Of a DNA stretch of 64,000 nucleotides, positions 1-10,610 are shown piece by piece (position 1 is the first letter of the stretch; each line of letters begins with the position of its first letter). The notes under the pieces were generated by a model, which had not been told where the DNA came from, ran no database searches, and saw nothing but the letters and a program-made list of their open reading frames with translations. The stretch comes from Diaporthe sp. PMI_573 (Eukaryota > Ascomycota > Sordariomycetes > Diaporthales > Diaporthaceae). The position numbers were made by a program, and so were the translations under genes. The stretch lies in assembly GCA_021399435.1 (NCBI GenBank), contig JAJTUP010000007.1, forward strand, positions 620,001 to 684,000, in the 5' to 3' direction.

Positions 1-92
1 ATCAGTTTTGCAGGTCTGAATTAAATCGGCTAGTGGTCATATCACACCATCAAATCAGGTTCTAGCACCCGGTCAATGGTGGCCACATACGC

Positions 93-1520
93 TCAGAGAA
101 CCCGCGAAGGATCACAGCCACCAAGCTGCGCACTGACAGCCTTCCCATCAAACACAATCTCGCTAACAAGATTCCCCGTGCCGGGGGCATTCTGAATGCC
201 CCAGCACGTATGGCCCGCCGCAACAACAACCCCCTGGTGGCCAGGCACAGGGCCAATGAACGGCCCACCCTGCGGCAGATAACACGCCTGGCGCGCGAGG
301 ACCTCGCCGTCGCTTCCCAGCTCGTCGCTGATGGCGCCCACCTGGGCGGCGATGTCGTCGCAGCGGGCCCGGTCGACCTCGACCTCGGCGGTGGTCAGGG
401 GCAGCGGCACGGTGGAGTCGGTCGGCCCGCACGCGTAGGCTGTGCCGTCTGGCCGGGCGTAGATCTCCGGCTCCACTGTCTGGGACCGCTTGATGGGTTT
501 CTGCTGGGACGGGGAGGGGAAGCCGGCTGGGAGGGCGATGGAGGTGAAGAGTGCGTAGGGCGAGACGGTCTTGGGCGTCTTGATTACTATCGAGTGGGCG
601 CGGGACGACTGGACGGGGATGCTGGGGAGGAGCCGTGAGGTCCATGGCCCGGCGGCCACGATGCAGTCTGTTGTTGGGAGTTGTTCGTCCTTCCCGTCCT
701 TGGTGTATGTTACGCTCTCCACGCGGCCGTTGCTACCCTTCGTAATGGCCGTGACCCTCGCCCCGGTGACGATCTTGACGCCCTTCTCCTCGGCGAGCTG
801 CGCCATGCTCCGCGTGAATAGCTCCGGGTGAACCTGTGCCGTGTCGTCGGGCGTGCCCATGCCGTTGTAGGCGACAAGCGAATCCCCCGTGTCAAGCCAG
901 TCGAGGTCCTCAGGTGCCCCGAGCGTCTTGAGCTTGCTGATTGTCTTCCTGTGGTCCTTGTGCAGGCCTCTCGTCACCCCCTCGGTGTTTGCAGTGTCGT
1001 GGTCCGCCTGAACGGAATCTTTGCCTCCTAGTCCACCCGGCATCCGCGCCCTGCACTCGACCTGGCTGGCATAGCACCTCCGATAGCCCCACCGCGCAGC
1101 ACCGTCGTGCTCCTTGGCAAGCTCATCGTGCAGCTTGAAGCTGAGCGGCACGATGTTTGGCGGGAAGGCCCACTTGGCCAGCAGCCCGCCGGCCTTACCG
1201 CTTGACCCACCCGCGATGCCGTCGTGTGCGGGGTTGATCTTCTGCGCCCGTGCCGGATCGACCAGGGTTCCGGGATCGGTGATGCTATCCTCGGTGCGGC
1301 CGCCGCTGTTGGTGGATGCGGCTTCCAGAAGTGTGATGCGGTGAGTTTTGGGCGAATATGATGGGTGGCGTGTGAGAAAGTATGCCGTAGAGCAGCCGAT
1401 GATGCCGCCGCCTATGATGGTGATGTCTCGCTGCTGCGTCTGTTGGGTGGAAGACATGGTGGCGGAGCGTGACGATGAGGTTAGAGACCGGCCGAGACGG
1501 ATGATGGATCGGCTCTGCAT
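93..1520 (-). CDS. FAD-dependent oxidoreductase (DAO fold)
   Basis: Single-exon gene of 475 codons. It is probably a D-amino-acid-oxidase-fold flavoenzyme that oxidises an amine or amino-acid-like substrate; the substrate cannot be read from the sequence. A beta-alpha-beta FAD fingerprint, IIGGGIIGCSTAYFL, lies near residues 36-50. An SSGKAGG stretch follows, and a C-terminal GHTCWGIQNAPGTG segment fits the flavin-contacting end of this family. Yeast TDA3-like putative oxidoreductases have the same layout. Two starts are possible. The ATG at 1520 adds MQSRSIIRLGRSLTSSSRSA, which is Arg/Ser-rich without acidic residues and looks like a mitochondrial presequence. The ATG at 1457 starts just before the FAD motif. 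No intron is needed and no defect is visible. The fold assignment is firm; the exact enzyme is not. Confidence 0.85.
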   Translation of the reverse strand: MQSRSIIRLGRSLTSSSRSATMSSTQQTQQRDITIIGGGIIGCSTAYFLTRHPSYSPKTHRITLLEAASTNSGGRTEDSITDPGTLVDPARAQKINPAHDGIAGGSSGKAGGLLAKWAFPPNIVPLSFKLHDELAKEHDGAARWGYRRCYASQVECRARMPGGLGGKDSVQADHDTANTEGVTRGLHKDHRKTISKLKTLGAPEDLDWLDTGDSLVAYNGMGTPDDTAQVHPELFTRSMAQLAEEKGVKIVTGARVTAITKGSNGRVESVTYTKDGKDEQLPTTDCIVAAGPWTSRLLPSIPVQSSRAHSIVIKTPKTVSPYALFTSIALPAGFPSPSQQKPIKRSQTVEPEIYARPDGTAYACGPTDSTVPLPLTTAEVEVDRARCDDIAAQVGAISDELGSDGEVLARQACYLPQGGPFIGPVPGHQGVVVAAGHTCWGIQNAPGTGNLVSEIVFDGKAVSAQLGGCDPSRVL

Positions 1521-2274
1521 CAAAGGTTTGCAGGTCTTGGCAAGCAAAAAGCCTCGATCGAAAGCGTTGTTGCTAAAGTATTTCTCGGCACTCGGTAGCG
1601 ACGTTGTGTTGTCACGGCCTCGCGCTCCGAAATTGAGGAATGACGTTCAGCTGACTACGTCATACCGTGATCGCTCCACCAGGGACAGAGCTTGCCACAG
1701 ACCGCATGAACCTCATTTTGGAGCATCAATACTAGTACTTGCCCACACAAGCGAGACCTCCAATAAGCAATGTCCAGTAGCCCATGCCTTGCCATTTTGC
1801 AGCACGGGGTAAAGGTCAAGCACATAAGGACGGATGCAGAACGCGCCCATAAACAGATGCATTGCGAAATTTCTCTTCACAGGTCGAGAACCAGAAAAAA
1901 TCGGCCTTTGTAATTATTGCTCGACTAGAACATCAAATCAAAACTAGCAATGGTAGCCGTGTGCCATGAATATATTGGTGCAGATTTTGCTATAGCGGGA
2001 AAAGAAAAGAAAGAAAGAGAATAAAGGCGAACGCACATAAAGTACTGACCGAGGAGCCTAGAAGATATAAGTTTTCGCTTGATTTCGCATGCCAACAATG
2101 TTTTAGAACTCCATGCCGTTGCTCTAGTCTACCTTGCGACCCGTGACCATATCCTAAACTTTATTCATGTTACCAAGCAACGCCTATCGTCCACAACTTT
2201 TATTGCTCTGTCGTGGACATCGCCTAGAAGATGTTGAATAGTACTGCGCCAGTCTTATGCCAAGTCTGAATAAC
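1521..2274. other. Intergenic, no gene seen
   Basis: This is the upstream side of the FAD oxidoreductase and the downstream side of desaturase 1. The only long reading frame (about 1348-1812, plus) mostly overlaps the oxidoreductase 5' end in antisense and resembles nothing. I see no repeat or RNA gene. Confidence 0.6.
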
Positions 2275-3739
2275 CTACTGACCATTTGCCACAATTTTCT
2301 TTGGCGGTGGGCCCAGACCGACATTGTTGCGATAGAACAGCACCCCTTCCGAAACACCGGTGGCTTGAGCAGCAGGCTCAACCCACCGACAAGACTTGAC
2401 ATTTTTCCAGAGACTCGTGAGAAATCCCAAAGGGCCTCCTTTTGTGTCCGAACGATAGTGATCTCTCATCACCGGTTTGATTGCTTCCGTGGCCACATCT
2501 GCTTTGTAGAAAGGTATCGTGGAGACGTAGTGGTGTAAGACATGAGTCTCGATAATTCCATGAAAGAGGTGCCGTCCAATAAAACCAAAGTCTCGGTCTA
2601 TGGTTGCAGCAGCTCCTCTTACGAAACTCCATGTCTCTGCGGTGTAATGGGGAAGCGAAGGATCTGTGTGCTGAAGTATAGTGATGGACACTGGGACCAT
2701 TTAGCATGTGATCAAGAGGTGCGAGGGAGACTTTGGTCTATCTCTTACCAAGCCAACTGTTGACCCACAGGTAGGGTACAAAATACCACTTGAAGACATT
2801 TGACCAGCCGTAATTGAGGCCGATGAAGTAAAGTAGGGTTGCGACACCGAGTATTCCAAGGTCACTGACAAAGACCCATTTGGCGTCTCTATTCTCGAAC
2901 AAGGGGCTTGATGGATTGAAGTGGTTCACCCCTGTGAAGAGACCGTTCCGCTTGCCCCTGCCACGGCCCTCAGCCTGTCGCTCGTGAAAGTCGTGACCGG
3001 TATTATTTGTCAGGAGGTATGTCGGCCAGCCAAATAATAATCTGGTGAAAATGTAGTAGGCTGCATACAGAGGGGTGTCCTGTACAATTTCGTGTAAATG
3101 TTCTGTGACGACACCAAATCGATCGCAGTGCTCTTGTCGAGTGCGTGGAACAAAGACCATGTCTCGCTCCATATGTGCAGTTGCCTTGTGATGTTTCCCA
3201 TGAGAGATCTTCCAAGAGAAGTATGGCACAAGCAGTGATGAATGCAAGGCGAACCCAACCGTGTCGTTAAGTACCTTCGAGGTCGAAAAGGCTTGATGGC
3301 CACACTCGTGGGCAAGAACCCAGATTCCGGTGCCAAACAACCCATTCAAGAATCCATAAAGTGACCAGAGAGACCACCTTAAGTACGACGATTCGATGCT
3401 GTTAACGTCGAGATATTTGTTGAATAAATAGAAGGTCCCAATGACGAGCGTGATGTCCCTGGCCACATAGCCCAGGCCGCAAAGTGCACTCTGTTCGAAG
3501 CACTCCTTGGGAATAGCCTTGCGTATATCGTTGACTGTGTAGTCTGGCACATAGAATGGTTGACCATGGCCATCAATAAGGTTTTCAAACCTCTGTGGCT
3601 CGGCGCTATCTATCTGTGCACGGCTGACTGGGCGCTTTGTGATGGCCTCGGGGGATGAGAGGGGCAGAATCGTGGTGGAGTCAGTGCTCACAGCACAGAA
3701 GGCCTGAGTTTTGTCCACGGAAATCAATGAATTTGACAT
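2275..3739 (-). CDS. Delta-12 (FAD2-type) fatty acid desaturase, paralog 1
   Basis: Two exons, complement(join(2275..2690,2749..3739)), 468 aa. The 58-nt intron (GTAAGA...CCCAG) has a TGCTAAA branch site and splits a Val codon in phase 1, restoring WLVSITILQHTDP. The protein is an integral ER-membrane di-iron desaturase expected to convert oleoyl to linoleoyl chains. Its three histidine boxes are HECGH (144-148), HGKHH (180-184) and HVLHH (380-384). The segments LLVPYFSWKISH and AAATIDRDFGFIGRHLFHGI match the fungal FAD2/FAD3 consensus, and the length is usual for the family. Several hydrophobic stretches fit a four-helix topology. Delta-12 versus omega-3 specificity cannot be decided by reading. 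It lies close to a second, divergent paralog and an isomerase-like flavoprotein. Its upstream region carries a perfect tandem duplication. Confidence 0.92.
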
Positions 3740-6005
3740 GGTAGGCGATACCCCTGGGTGTCAGTTGTCCAATACGTGGGGTTCTTGGGAAGGACAAATT
3801 GCACTGGGGATTGAAGTCGAATATTGTGACAGACTTAAGTAACTTGGTGCGGTAGGACATTTTGTTGGGACGAGAACTTGTCCATCCTTAACTTGGTGCG
3901 GTAGGACATTTTGTTGGGACGAGAACTTGTCCATCCTCAGCATGTGTCTGTGGAATTTTCTACCCTTCTTCAACCACAGCCACTAACAGTCCTACATCTT
4001 ATCATGCACGTGCAGTGTGCTACCAGCAATGGACGACCATGATAGATCAGGCTGAACTTGATGCCAAGGCAGCCTGCATCAAATTTCCCACAATTGCTGC
4101 CGCTGAAGTCTGAGGCATTTCATTTCCTTGACCGTTTTCTGGCCATTCGGGGATATGAAAGTGGCCACACAGCATATTGTGACAGCTTTCCCTGCGCCTA
4201 AAGAGGTGTGGCAACCCTCTGTACACTGAAAGAGGTTGATGACATGGTGACAACTTCCCTGCACTGATAAAGGATTTGATCCTCTGGCGGTGATATCTGG
4301 GGTCTGACCTACTGCCAAGGAAGCCTGCCTGAGATCTGAAGTTGTGTAACCAGACTGCCAGAACAGGCAAAGAGTCGGCTACCGAACGCGATCACTTGGC
4401 ACACAACACTAGGCCCGGGGGGGGGGGCGAGGAACTTAAATGAAGTAAGATGCATTTTGCTGGTAATTAAATGAATTTGGTGTTTTTTATTGCCAGAGAT
4501 CGTCGTCCATATACTACTTTGAATTATTGCTACATTTCTTTTTATATATTGTGTAGATAGCTTCTTCAAAGCTCACAAGGGCCATTCTTTTAGTGTATTA
4601 GTTTGTAAATAGTTAAACGGTAGGGGCACTTTGCCCTTGCTTGCTCGCTCCGCTTGCTTGCTCTCGCAAAGCGCCTTTGCCGTATATAGGCCCTTTGGGC
4701 TATAGGGGGGTCTGCTTAGTTAGCCTGGTACAGGGATTTGGAGAAAAAGATTATATATATAAAGATCTGAGTTATAAACAAAACGCCAGGATTTTAGGGT
4801 TTAACAGAGATAAAGCAACCATTAATTAAAACTAATTTATTAATTTCCTTATAATTAAAGAGTCATGATACTGAGTAACCATATTTATTAAATATAGAAA
4901 AATCTAAAGATTATTTTTATATATGTAGCATGGCGAGATAGAGAATTAATATTTTTTGGCGGGAGATGCATACTGAGGGATTTGACATTGTACGGGATGA
5001 AGACCATTTTAAAAGAATGGCATATTGTATGGGATGAAAGATTATTCTAAAAGAATGGCAAACTAGTATTCTTTTTATACTTCTTACTATATTTAAAGAT
5101 TATATTAAGTTATATCTTCTTAAGTCTCATATTGTATTAGTCAACACACTAAACTGCCTCACTGTAGAGAAGGCCTGGGTTTAACTCCTGCCAGGATCAT
5201 CAACCACACTATACTTATCTATAATGTTATCAGCATTGTGTTTCTAGCTTCTGTGCCAGGGCTTGGCGGCACACCACCCTGTATCTCCCTCACGGGTTGT
5301 CTTTGTAAGCGCTGTGTGGCGCCGGACGGAAAAACAGGTGTATGGTTTTTGGACCTAATCACCTTGGAAGCCCCGATGTTTAAACGCGTTGTAAAAATAA
5401 GTGTAAACCTTTTTTTTTAAAAAAATATTTTCTTAAGTACTAGATTTCGAAAATACTTTAAAAGAAGTGTGAAATATAGAAGTAGGCTACTATAATTTCC
5501 TATTTCTTTTGTTCTCTTAGCTTTGTTTATAGAAAAATGTCTGTTTGTCAGCAGAACTGTTGGAGCCGAAGCAGCTAAATCTAGAGGTCTGGAACCATAA
5601 AACTGAACCCACATCCTAACCAAGACATGCTTGCACAAGAAACAAGTCACATTGATGCTGTGCCCCCACAAAGACTTTGGGTTGTCAGCACAAAATGCAC
5701 AAAATTGTCAGCTGGACCTACCGGTGAGAGACTGGAGATTGAATCGAGAAAGGATGTCCAAGCTTGCCGAGTTTGGGGCCAGCCCATGCCGCTTTGTAAC
5801 TTGTTTGTGGCCGTGGTTTGAGCCTCAGTCTCCATTATTAAGATCAGGTATAATGATATTGTTCTTTCCATCGGTTTTGTGACCTTATTGTCGGCTGGTG
5901 GAAAAACTCGCCTTGATCTTCCTACCCTCTTGTCTAAGACCCTGGCTCCTCAATCACCTCAATCAACTCAATCACCTCAGTCACCTCCAAAGGCAGTCTG
6001 CAGCC
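3740..6005. other. Promoter region followed by an AT-rich island
   Basis: About 3740-4430 has normal composition and is the upstream region of desaturase 1. It includes imperfect direct repeats around 4061 and 4311 (TGCCAAGG..GCCTGC). From about 4440 to 5670 the sequence is very AT-rich with almost no coding potential. It contains a C/T-rich stretch near 4633-4675 made of repeated CTTGCTTGCTCGC-like words and a T-run/A-run junction at 5410-5425. This looks like mutated repeat or transposon residue, but no element family is recognisable. A short set of TCACCTCAATC-like direct repeats lies at about 5950-5990, just before the next gene. Confidence 0.55.
3841..3937. repeat. Perfect 49-bp tandem duplication upstream of desaturase 1
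   Basis: Two head-to-tail copies begin at 3841 and 3890 with a 49-bp period and no mismatch over about 48 bp. They sit 102-198 bp before the desaturase 1 ATG, where promoter elements would be expected. Lack of divergence suggests a recent duplication. Confidence 0.85.
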
Positions 6006-7665
6006 ATGCCACCTACTCCACTCGAATCCCTTCGGGCGGCAACGTCCACAGTCTGCTTCCGGATTTGCGGTAGTCTACGAGGCTTTATGACAGCTATGAT
6101 ACCATTCACGTTCCTCAGTATGGCTAATGCTCAAGGCAGTGATAGCACCATAGTTATGAATGAGTCCTTTGCACCGACATCCTCAGACGACCCTGCTGTG
6201 GCCAATGACGTTCTCTGGATCACCACTCCCCTCAACTTTGGCGCCTACCGAAGGGTTGGCTCTGGCATCCGATCAGGCAATAATGACGAGTGCTACGGCA
6301 ACCTATCCCTAGTTCTCGGACAAATTGGCCCCATTGCCGCGGCTTCGAGCAGTGCTTCCTCAGGCGCCTTAACCTTGTTACCAACGGCAGGAGCTCTCAT
6401 TGGTACCCCGGCAAAAGAACTTTGGATGCTCTACAAGCTGGTCCCTCTCGCTGGGGTTATGTCCATGTTACTCTCGCTAGGAGGCAACATCGTCCCCAAC
6501 ACTTCTGGCGATTATGAACAAGAAGGCTACACGTATGGTGGGATAATAGGAAACACATCCAACATAGGCGAGGCAGAAAGCCGTCTACTTTCCGTCAAGA
6601 CGATCGATGCCGCAACTTTCGCACAGGTGGTCAAAGCCCGTGCCGACAACCCCATTGGCGGCAGCAAACGACTCGTAGCCTCCATTGGAATCTTCTGTCA
6701 AGTCTTCTGGGTTGGCATCATCATATTCGCCTGTTGGTTCACTGAAGAGGGTTCCGTGATCGTATGGTGGTGTAGTGTTAGTAACATACTTCATCTCCTT
6801 GCAGTGTAGTGGATCTGACTCTTAGCTGACGTTGCATGTACCTCCAGGCTTGGGGATGGATGCTTGGCTGGTACTTCATAGTAGCCGTTTCGTCCCTCAT
6901 CGAGAACGTCGCCTTGGTTCCCTTCGCAAGCAATGGACTATACGCGTGTCTAGGGCCCCAACGGGCCTCCAAATCAGCGAAGATGCCCCATCCGTGATGC
7001 CATTCCTCAGCACAACCTACCTCGACACGGATTATACAATCAACAGCCGAGCCGGAAGTCGGCCTGGCTTTGATGAAATGCAGACGATTGAGATGCAGGA
7101 TATTCCAATCGGACCGGTACAACGAACCGACACTGACATGACTCAGAAAAGTGTCGTCGTCGAATATCGAACTTGGGCCCCGCATACTGTGCGTGGCCGT
7201 TCCGACTTTCTGCACAACCTCAATAAACATGGGTTCAATACGGTAGGAAAGGTACATTTGGGCCGCGATAGACCCTGGGCTGCCAACAGGCACTCATTCT
7301 TGGTTATACTCTCAGTGTCCGGCGTCAGCCATTCGCATGCGGCGCTACGGGTGGTCTCCAAGGCGATGTCCGTCGGCACCTTCGCGGCAGGAACAGCAGT
7401 GTATGCCTCAGCAAACCTGATCACAATCTCTGTCGCATTGACGGTTCTATGTTTGATTTTGGGAGCTGGTGTGTTCGGACGTGTCGCATCCATGTGGATG
7501 GTATCGGAAATGATGAAGGAGAATCCTGTGGTCCACAGGGTCGTTGCGTCGGAGCATGAGGCTGACAGGTTTATTCATGAGATGCTGTCCACAGAAAGTC
7601 TCGTGTTCGAACTCATGGGTCATGTGTTCATCAACGGTAAGTGTGTGAAGAGATACAATCGATGA
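6006..7665 (+). CDS. Multi-pass membrane protein of unknown function
   Basis: Probable structure is join(6006..6776,6848..6945,7011..7665), 507 aa. The function is not recognised. The first exon has a hydrophobic N-terminal segment ending MANAQG, then helices around LMPLAGV-type sequence (VPLAGVMSMLLSLGGNIVP) and GIFCQVFWVGIIIFACW. Exon 2 encodes another helix, LGWYFIVAVSSLIENVALVPF. Exon 3 ends with helices around FAAGTAVYASANLITISVAL. Intron 1 uses GTTAGT and a CTGAC branch. Intron 2 (65 nt, GTGTCT..CCTCAG) is needed to change frame and is the weaker join. The 3' end is ambiguous. A strong GTAAGT donor at 7637 could splice to TTTTCAG before 7840 and end at 7931 (528 aa). Alternatively the TGA at 7663-7665 is used; the same frame then stays open for about 60 more codons. 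The gene sits between the two desaturases, on the opposite strand. Confidence 0.6.
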
Positions 7666-8168
7666 TTCAGCTGGTCCACCATTTTCGGGGTCCTCACGTC
7701 ACCGTTCCGGTTCGAAAGTATAATGACCGGTCATGGAAGAAATCGAAAGCTGGTTGAGCCCAAGGATAATACTCTCTTCCCCTTCATTTACTTTTGGTCC
7801 TTCAAATATTTCGCATTAATATGTATCTGGAATTTTCAGCTGAGCAGCCGTTGACAAGAGTGCTTGGTGGGTGGGTGGAAATACTGAAAATGTACCGCTT
7901 GGCTAAGCCAGCCAATGATGGCATCGTCTAATTTGAACAAAATGAATCACCCCGAAGATGCCCCAGCTCGTGCCTTCCGTCCTTCCAATAGGGCTCAAAG
8001 AGTCAAATGTTTGAACAACTAGATACGCGCTTGAGGGAGTCTCTTCCGCCAAGTTCGACATCTGGAATGGAATAAGCGTGATTGGAAAGGCCCATCTTTG
8101 AATGCAAGAACAGATTCCGAAGTCGCCCAGCGGATTTCCGGGGACCTTGCTGCCTGCTTGCAGAGCCA
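7666..8168. other. 3' flank and convergent intergenic space
   Basis: This lies between convergently oriented genes. It may contain the last exon of the membrane-protein gene (7840-7931) if the 7637 donor is used. Nothing else is supported. Confidence 0.5.
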
Positions 8169-9526
8169 TCAATGCTGGATTTCTCCGACTTTGCTTGGCT
8201 TCACTCCCCTCCCATGTAGGTTGCGATACATGAATATTCCAGATCCCTCCATCCCCGAGCTCTCTTCGACGTACTGACAGTCTCTCCGGTTCTTCCAGAA
8301 CGCGCTGAACAGTGGCGTGTCCAGATCGGCGTGGTAATGCTTGCCCATGACTTTCTTGACAGCCTCTGTTGCCTCTTGGGCATGGTAGAATGGAATAGAC
8401 GACACAAGGTGATGAACCACATGAGTTCCCACGATGTTGTGGAACAGATGTGTATCGATAAATCCAAAGTCGCGGTCTATAGTGGCTGCAGCACCTCGGG
8501 CAAATGTCCACTTGTTATGGCTAAAGTGTGGAAGCCGCCCGTCAGTGTGTTGAAGGAAGGTTATAAGGACTGTTGACGTCAGAGGGTCAGTTAGTACTTT
8601 CGCATCGTCAACCAATTGTTTCTGGTAAGGCAAGGCTCAGACAGACCTATCCAGTGGTTCAGCCAAAGGTACGGCACGCCGTAGAATATTAACATCTCCC
8701 ACCACCCAAAGGTGTTAACACCCAAGTAAAGCAGTGCTGTCGTCAGAAGAATCCCAATATCACTTATGAAGATGAGATGAAGCTCAGAAGGTTTGAAGAT
8801 CCCACTACTTTTGCCGAACCAGTAATGACTGTAGAATGGGAAGCCATGTTGTCCTTTTTGTCCGCTCAAGTTGTCTAGCATGTAGAGAGGCCACCCGAAA
8901 AGCTGGACGAGCACGCAGTGAATCAATAGGACCACGGGAGCATCCTCGGAGACATCTTCAATTGTGAGTTCGTGGGGTTCACGACCCAGCTTGTTTTTGA
9001 TCCACTCAGCCTTCTCGTAAGGCACGAAGACCGTGTCGCGCTGCAAATCGCCCGTCGATTTATGGTGATGGGAATGTGTGATCTTCCAGCTGAAATACGG
9101 CACCAGCAGGCTTGAGTGAAGGAAAAAGCCCAGGGAATCGTTGAGCCTCTTGCTCTTGCTGAACGCACCGTGACCACATTCATGGGCCAGGATCCAAATC
9201 CCAGTCATGATCATTCCCTCAAGTATGGTGCAGAGCCCGTAGATAACTGCTCGGAGGTGTGCGGATGGTATCAACGGTGTGTACCGGTGTGTTGTATGTA
9301 TCAAGATGACGAGATAAAAATAGTCTCGCACGACATATGCTAGACCTCGTGAGATGGAAGGCTTGAAGCAATGTGGAGGTATCGCATCGTAGATGTCTTT
9401 CATTGTGAACTCGGGTAGTTCAAAAACATCTCCGTAGAGGTCAAGGTGCTCTGGCTGGCGAAAGGTACTGTGATTAATTTGAGCCTCGCCGCGCGTAGGC
9501 TCACACAGAGTGATTTGAGGAGCCAT
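8169..9526 (-). CDS. FAD2-like fatty acid desaturase, divergent paralog 2
   Basis: Two exons, complement(join(8169..8569,8647..9526)), 426 aa. The 77-nt intron has a perfect TACTAAC branch and splits a Val codon in phase 1 at the same place as in paralog 1, so the two genes share ancestry. The histidine boxes are HECGH (115-119), HSHHH (151-155) and HVVHH (343-347), so the di-iron site is complete. Compared with paralog 1 it is about 40 residues shorter. It has lost the NHFNPSSPLF-type loop, reading instead through a HYWFGKSSG segment, and its N-terminus is much reduced. FAD2 relatives with altered loops are known as desaturases, hydroxylases, conjugases and acetylenases. The sequence suggests a specialised acyl-chain modifier rather than a second housekeeping delta-12 enzyme, but this is inference. 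Confidence 0.9.
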
Positions 9527-10610
9527 CAGTATTGCAGAATGGAGAAAAAAGAGCTTGTTGGATCAGATAGAGCCTCAGGATGCATGGATCGCCATTCGAG
9601 CGCTTGCTGAGATTCATCTTGACCGTGTGAAACTCTCTTATATGTATGGTGTTATCATGAAGTCCTCGAATTCTCCCACCCCATAACCTCCAGGGTTCTA
9701 CACCCTCACCTTCCATCACCCGCCCCGTTCCGAGGATGGTCAGATATCACCTGTCTTTCACGCTGTTCTTCTCGGACAGGATTCGCCCAAGAACGAAGGA
9801 ACGCCTACACATGCCTCCAACTCTCGCCCAAGGTTATCAGACAGGGCGTCCGCGGTGAGACCGAAGTGTGTTCTCGTCATGCCAATCCTTCACATAACCG
9901 CCCCCAAGATTGTTGCGGGTCTTCACGGTATGTCAAGGCAACAGAGATGGATTCAAGATGATTCACAGGACATAATCACATGCGTGGATGAGTTTCCAAT
10001 AGCCACGTGGGGTCAAGCCCGAGTCGAGCTTGGCATCGCCCTGCACATGGGGCTGGAGCCTTGGAAGGCGAGGCTCCTACCTCGTGGCCCGAGATTCCAT
10101 ACCTGTGTATCATTCGTTTGTTTTGTTTCTAATCAGTATTTGTCATGTGGATGTGCATGTCAGCGTCTTGGCTGGAATCCATTGACAACTTGCGGTTAGC
10201 ACTATCACACCTTCTTTCCAACTTGGGACACTGATAAGATGGCAAGTTCCGTCAGTCAGCACCACGGGTCTTGGACCCGCTCAGCACCTCTCATTGCTTT
10301 GACACCCCCTGGGGTATCTAAAGTTTGCAGCAACCCATGTATTGCACAGCCTGCTTGATCCATCAGGATGGTCACCCTTCAGTGAATCTGGGGCACCATC
10401 CTCAGGTCGGCATGACACATGCCATCCTTTTTGGCGTGTGGCATCTCGCTCCAAGATGTCGCCTTTTTCTTGCACTTAATAGAATTGAAAGTTCTATTAA
10501 TGTACTTTATCACCTCTCTCGGGCTCCGATTTCGTTCTCAACTCGTTGCCTCCAGCACCACACCCTCGAGTTGACCATTTTGTCAAGCATTCATTCATAA
10601 ATTTTAAGGA
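9527..10610. other. Divergent intergenic region, desaturase 2 / isomerase-like gene
   Basis: This is a 1.08-kb divergent promoter region shared by desaturase 2 (minus) and the isomerase-like flavoprotein (plus). Open frames here have no recognisable product. An inverted ATAGAATTGAAAGTTCTAT stretch lies near 10480, about 130 bp before the plus-strand ATG. Confidence 0.5.

Noticed and set aside
163..645. 160-codon minus frame and 142-codon plus frame over the FAD oxidoreductase
   Set aside because: Both are Arg/Pro-rich shadows of the GC-rich third positions of the real gene.
5150..5215. tRNA-like B-box (GGTTTAACTCC) suggesting a tRNA or tRNA-derived SINE
   Set aside because: No convincing A box or cloverleaf could be built, and the site is inside an AT-rich, mutated island; chance similarity is likely.
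6946..6977. 32-nt intron or frameshift in the membrane-protein gene
   Set aside because: A 65-nt intron (6946-7010) with the same donor and a later acceptor restores the same frame, so neither an ultra-short intron nor a frameshift is required.
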